39,020 nt of DNA from Rhodanobacter sp. (GTDB lineage: Bacteria; Pseudomonadota; Gammaproteobacteria; Xanthomonadales; Rhodanobacteraceae). The notes beneath the pieces are model-generated. The model was given only the letters and a program-made list of their open reading frames with translations. It had not been told where the DNA came from and did not search any database. The stretch is from assembly GCA_030148505.1 (NCBI GenBank), contig JASBTI010000003.1:1-39020 (forward strand), in the 5' to 3' direction. Positions 37,480-39,020 of this stretch are shown in pieces. Position numbers and translations under genes: made by a program. The first letter of the stretch is position 1. Every line of letters starts with the position of its first letter.

Positions 37480-39020
37480 ATGGAAGCCCGATCCCTTGAA
37501 GCCATCCATGACGTCGATACGCTGCGCCGCATGGTGCAGGAGCGTGATGCTGAGTTGAGCGGGCGCGATAAGGTGATAGCCGCGCGCGATGCGCTGGTGG
37601 CCCGTCACGAGCACACTTTGCGCGAACGTGACGCGCTGATCGGGAAGCTGACCCATGAGCTGGCGCGGCTGCGCCGGATTCAGTTCGCTGCCCGCTCCGA
37701 GCGGATGGATGCGGTCCAGCGGGGACTGTTCGAAGAGGCCATGGCCGAGGACATCGCCACCGTGGAGGCACAGGTGGAGGCCGCACAGGCCAGCGCACCC
37801 GCGGTCCGGCCTGCCGACCAGCGTCCGCGGCGGCAGCCCCTGCCACCGGAGCTGGAGCGGATCACCACCGTTCACGAACCGGCTTCGTGCCAATGCGCCG
37901 CCTGTGGCGGGGCGCTGGTGAAGATAGGCGAGCAGGTCAGCGAGAAGCTGGACGTCAAGCCGATCGAGCTGTTCGTGCGTCGTGAGGTGTATCCGCAATA
38001 CGCCTGCCGGGCCTGCGAGCAGGTGATCGCCGAGCCGGTGGCCCCGGCGATCATCGACCGCGGGATGGCGGCGCCCGGCCTGCTCGCCCAGATCGTGGTC
38101 CAGAAGTACGTGGATCACTTGCCGCTGTACCGGCAGGAGGCGATCTATGCGCGCCATGGCATCAGCCTGCCGCGCAGCACCCTGGCCGAGTGGGTGGGCC
38201 GGATCGGCCTGGCGCTGGAGCCGTTGGTGCAGGCCTTGAAGGAGCGATTGCGGCGCTCCTTGGTGCTGCATGCCGACGAGACACCGGTATCCCAGCTCGA
38301 TCCAGGAGCCGGTAAAACCAAGCGGGCGTACCTGTTCGTGTACCGAACCGCCGGTGCCTCACCGGTGGTGCTGTTCGACTACGGATCCAGCCGCTCGGGC
38401 AAGCACGCGGCCGCGTTTCTGGGCGACTGGAAGGGCGCGCTGATGGTGGATGACTATGCCGGCTACAAGGCGCTGTTTGCCACCGGGATCACCGAGCTGG
38501 GCTGCTGGGCGCATGCCCGGCGGAAGTTCTTCGACGTGCATGCCGCCAGCAGCAGTCCGATGGCGAAGGAGGCGCTGCAGCGCTTCGCCCGGCTCTATGC
38601 GATTGAAGCGGAGCTGGCCGACTTGGAGGCAGTCGATCGGCATCGCGAACGCCAAGCCCGGCTGGCGCCGTGCCTGGCCGAACTGCGGACCTGGCTGGAG
38701 GGTCTGCAGCCCAAGGTGCTGGGCAACAGCGGTCTAGCCGGAGCGATCAGTTACACGCTCAAGCGGTGGGATGCGCTGGCGCGGGTGCTGGACGATGGCC
38801 GATATCCACTGGACAACAACGCGGCCGAAAACGCCATCCGCCCGATCGCCCTGGGCCGTAAAAACTGGTTGTTTGCCGGCTCCGAATCGGCCGGCAAGCG
38901 GGCCGCGGCGATCATGGGCCTGCTGGCTACGGCCAAGGCCAACGGACGCGATCCGCAGGCCTGGCTGACCGACGTCCTGACCCGGCTGCCCACGACCAAA
39001 ATGCGCGACGTCGATACCCT
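37480..39020 (+). CDS. tnpC: IS66 family transposase TnpC (partial, runs off the window)
   Basis: The frame opens at ATG 37480 (MEARSLEAIHDVDTLRRMVQ) and stays open to the window end, giving at least 513 residues. The N-terminus is a coiled-coil-like region (RDALIGKLTHELARLRRIQFAARSER), followed by a zinc-finger-type segment CQCAACGG...CRACEQ. The DDE catalytic core has the first Asp in LHADETPV, the second in MVDDYAGYKAL and the Glu in NNAAENAIRPIALGRKNW. A family member is usually about 510-530 residues, so only a few residues may be missing. It is intact as far as seen, so the element may still be active. Confidence 0.93.
   Translation, partial: MEARSLEAIHDVDTLRRMVQERDAELSGRDKVIAARDALVARHEHTLRERDALIGKLTHELARLRRIQFAARSERMDAVQRGLFEEAMAEDIATVEAQVEAAQASAPAVRPADQRPRRQPLPPELERITTVHEPASCQCAACGGALVKIGEQVSEKLDVKPIELFVRREVYPQYACRACEQVIAEPVAPAIIDRGMAAPGLLAQIVVQKYVDHLPLYRQEAIYARHGISLPRSTLAEWVGRIGLALEPLVQALKERLRRSLVLHADETPVSQLDPGAGKTKRAYLFVYRTAGASPVVLFDYGSSRSGKHAAAFLGDWKGALMVDDYAGYKALFATGITELGCWAHARRKFFDVHAASSSPMAKEALQRFARLYAIEAELADLEAVDRHRERQARLAPCLAELRTWLEGLQPKVLGNSGLAGAISYTLKRWDALARVLDDGRYPLDNNAAENAIRPIALGRKNWLFAGSESAGKRAAAIMGLLATAKANGRDPQAWLTDVLTRLPTTKMRDVDT

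Larger units (their letters stand above)
37012..39020 (+). mobile_element. IS66-family insertion sequence (right end beyond the window)
   Basis: The left end reads GTAAGCGTCCGGTGA, the GTAAGCG-type terminus of IS66 elements, and interrupts the RHS gene. Inside are tnpB and tnpC in the usual order; no tnpA is seen between the end and tnpB. The right terminus and target duplication lie outside; the 8 bp left of the end are TGACCACG. Confidence 0.88.

Overview
The window is GC-rich, densely coded, bacterial chromosomal DNA. Gene content, codon use and an Xanthomonadales-type REP sequence suggest a gammaproteobacterium of the Xanthomonadales, probably Rhodanobacteraceae (Rhodanobacter/Dyella-like). 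This placement is an inference from gene families, not from a marker gene. No rRNA, tRNA or CRISPR array was seen.

Left part (about 0.2-7.8 kb): an acyl-CoA synthetase lies on the minus strand. Next comes a minus-strand set of a rubrerythrin, a CCG-domain Fe-S protein, a DUF3501 protein and a small membrane-anchored protein. Beyond it is oxyR, divergent from ahpC and followed by ahpD. Two well-formed OxyR boxes are visible: one in the oxyR/ahpC gap and one between the end of oxyR and the rubrerythrin gene. The rubrerythrin/CCG/DUF3501 set therefore looks like a second arm of the peroxide response next to AhpC/AhpD.

Middle part (7.9-23.4 kb): an exported M1 aminopeptidase is followed by a 1380-residue multi-domain membrane protein of unknown function that overlaps prmC. 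Then comes a 3.5-kb islet with a LysR regulator, a glutathionyl-hydroquinone reductase, a LysE exporter and an NADPH-dependent FMN reductase. The islet is bounded by a 36-bp direct repeat copied from the 3' end of prmC. After it, an AcoR-type sigma-54 activator faces away from an aldehyde dehydrogenase and a DUF779 gene, with a clear -24/-12 promoter and a palindromic upstream site between them.

Right part (23.5-39.0 kb): a DUF255 thioredoxin-like lipoprotein carries a DsbD-N-like tail and overlaps a GIY-YIG gene. An ABC-2 exporter pair (NatA/NatB-like) follows, then a REP inverted doublet, dinB, an ATP-grasp protein and a divergent APC amino-acid permease. A poorly coding, AT-richer gap of about 0.7 kb leads into a secreted RHS/YD-repeat protein. 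That protein is cut off by an IS66-family element whose transposase runs off the window end.

The most notable points are the OxyR box in front of the rubrerythrin cluster, the islet with its prmC-tail duplication, the DUF255-DsbD fusion, the 1380-residue membrane protein, and the IS66 disruption of the RHS gene.
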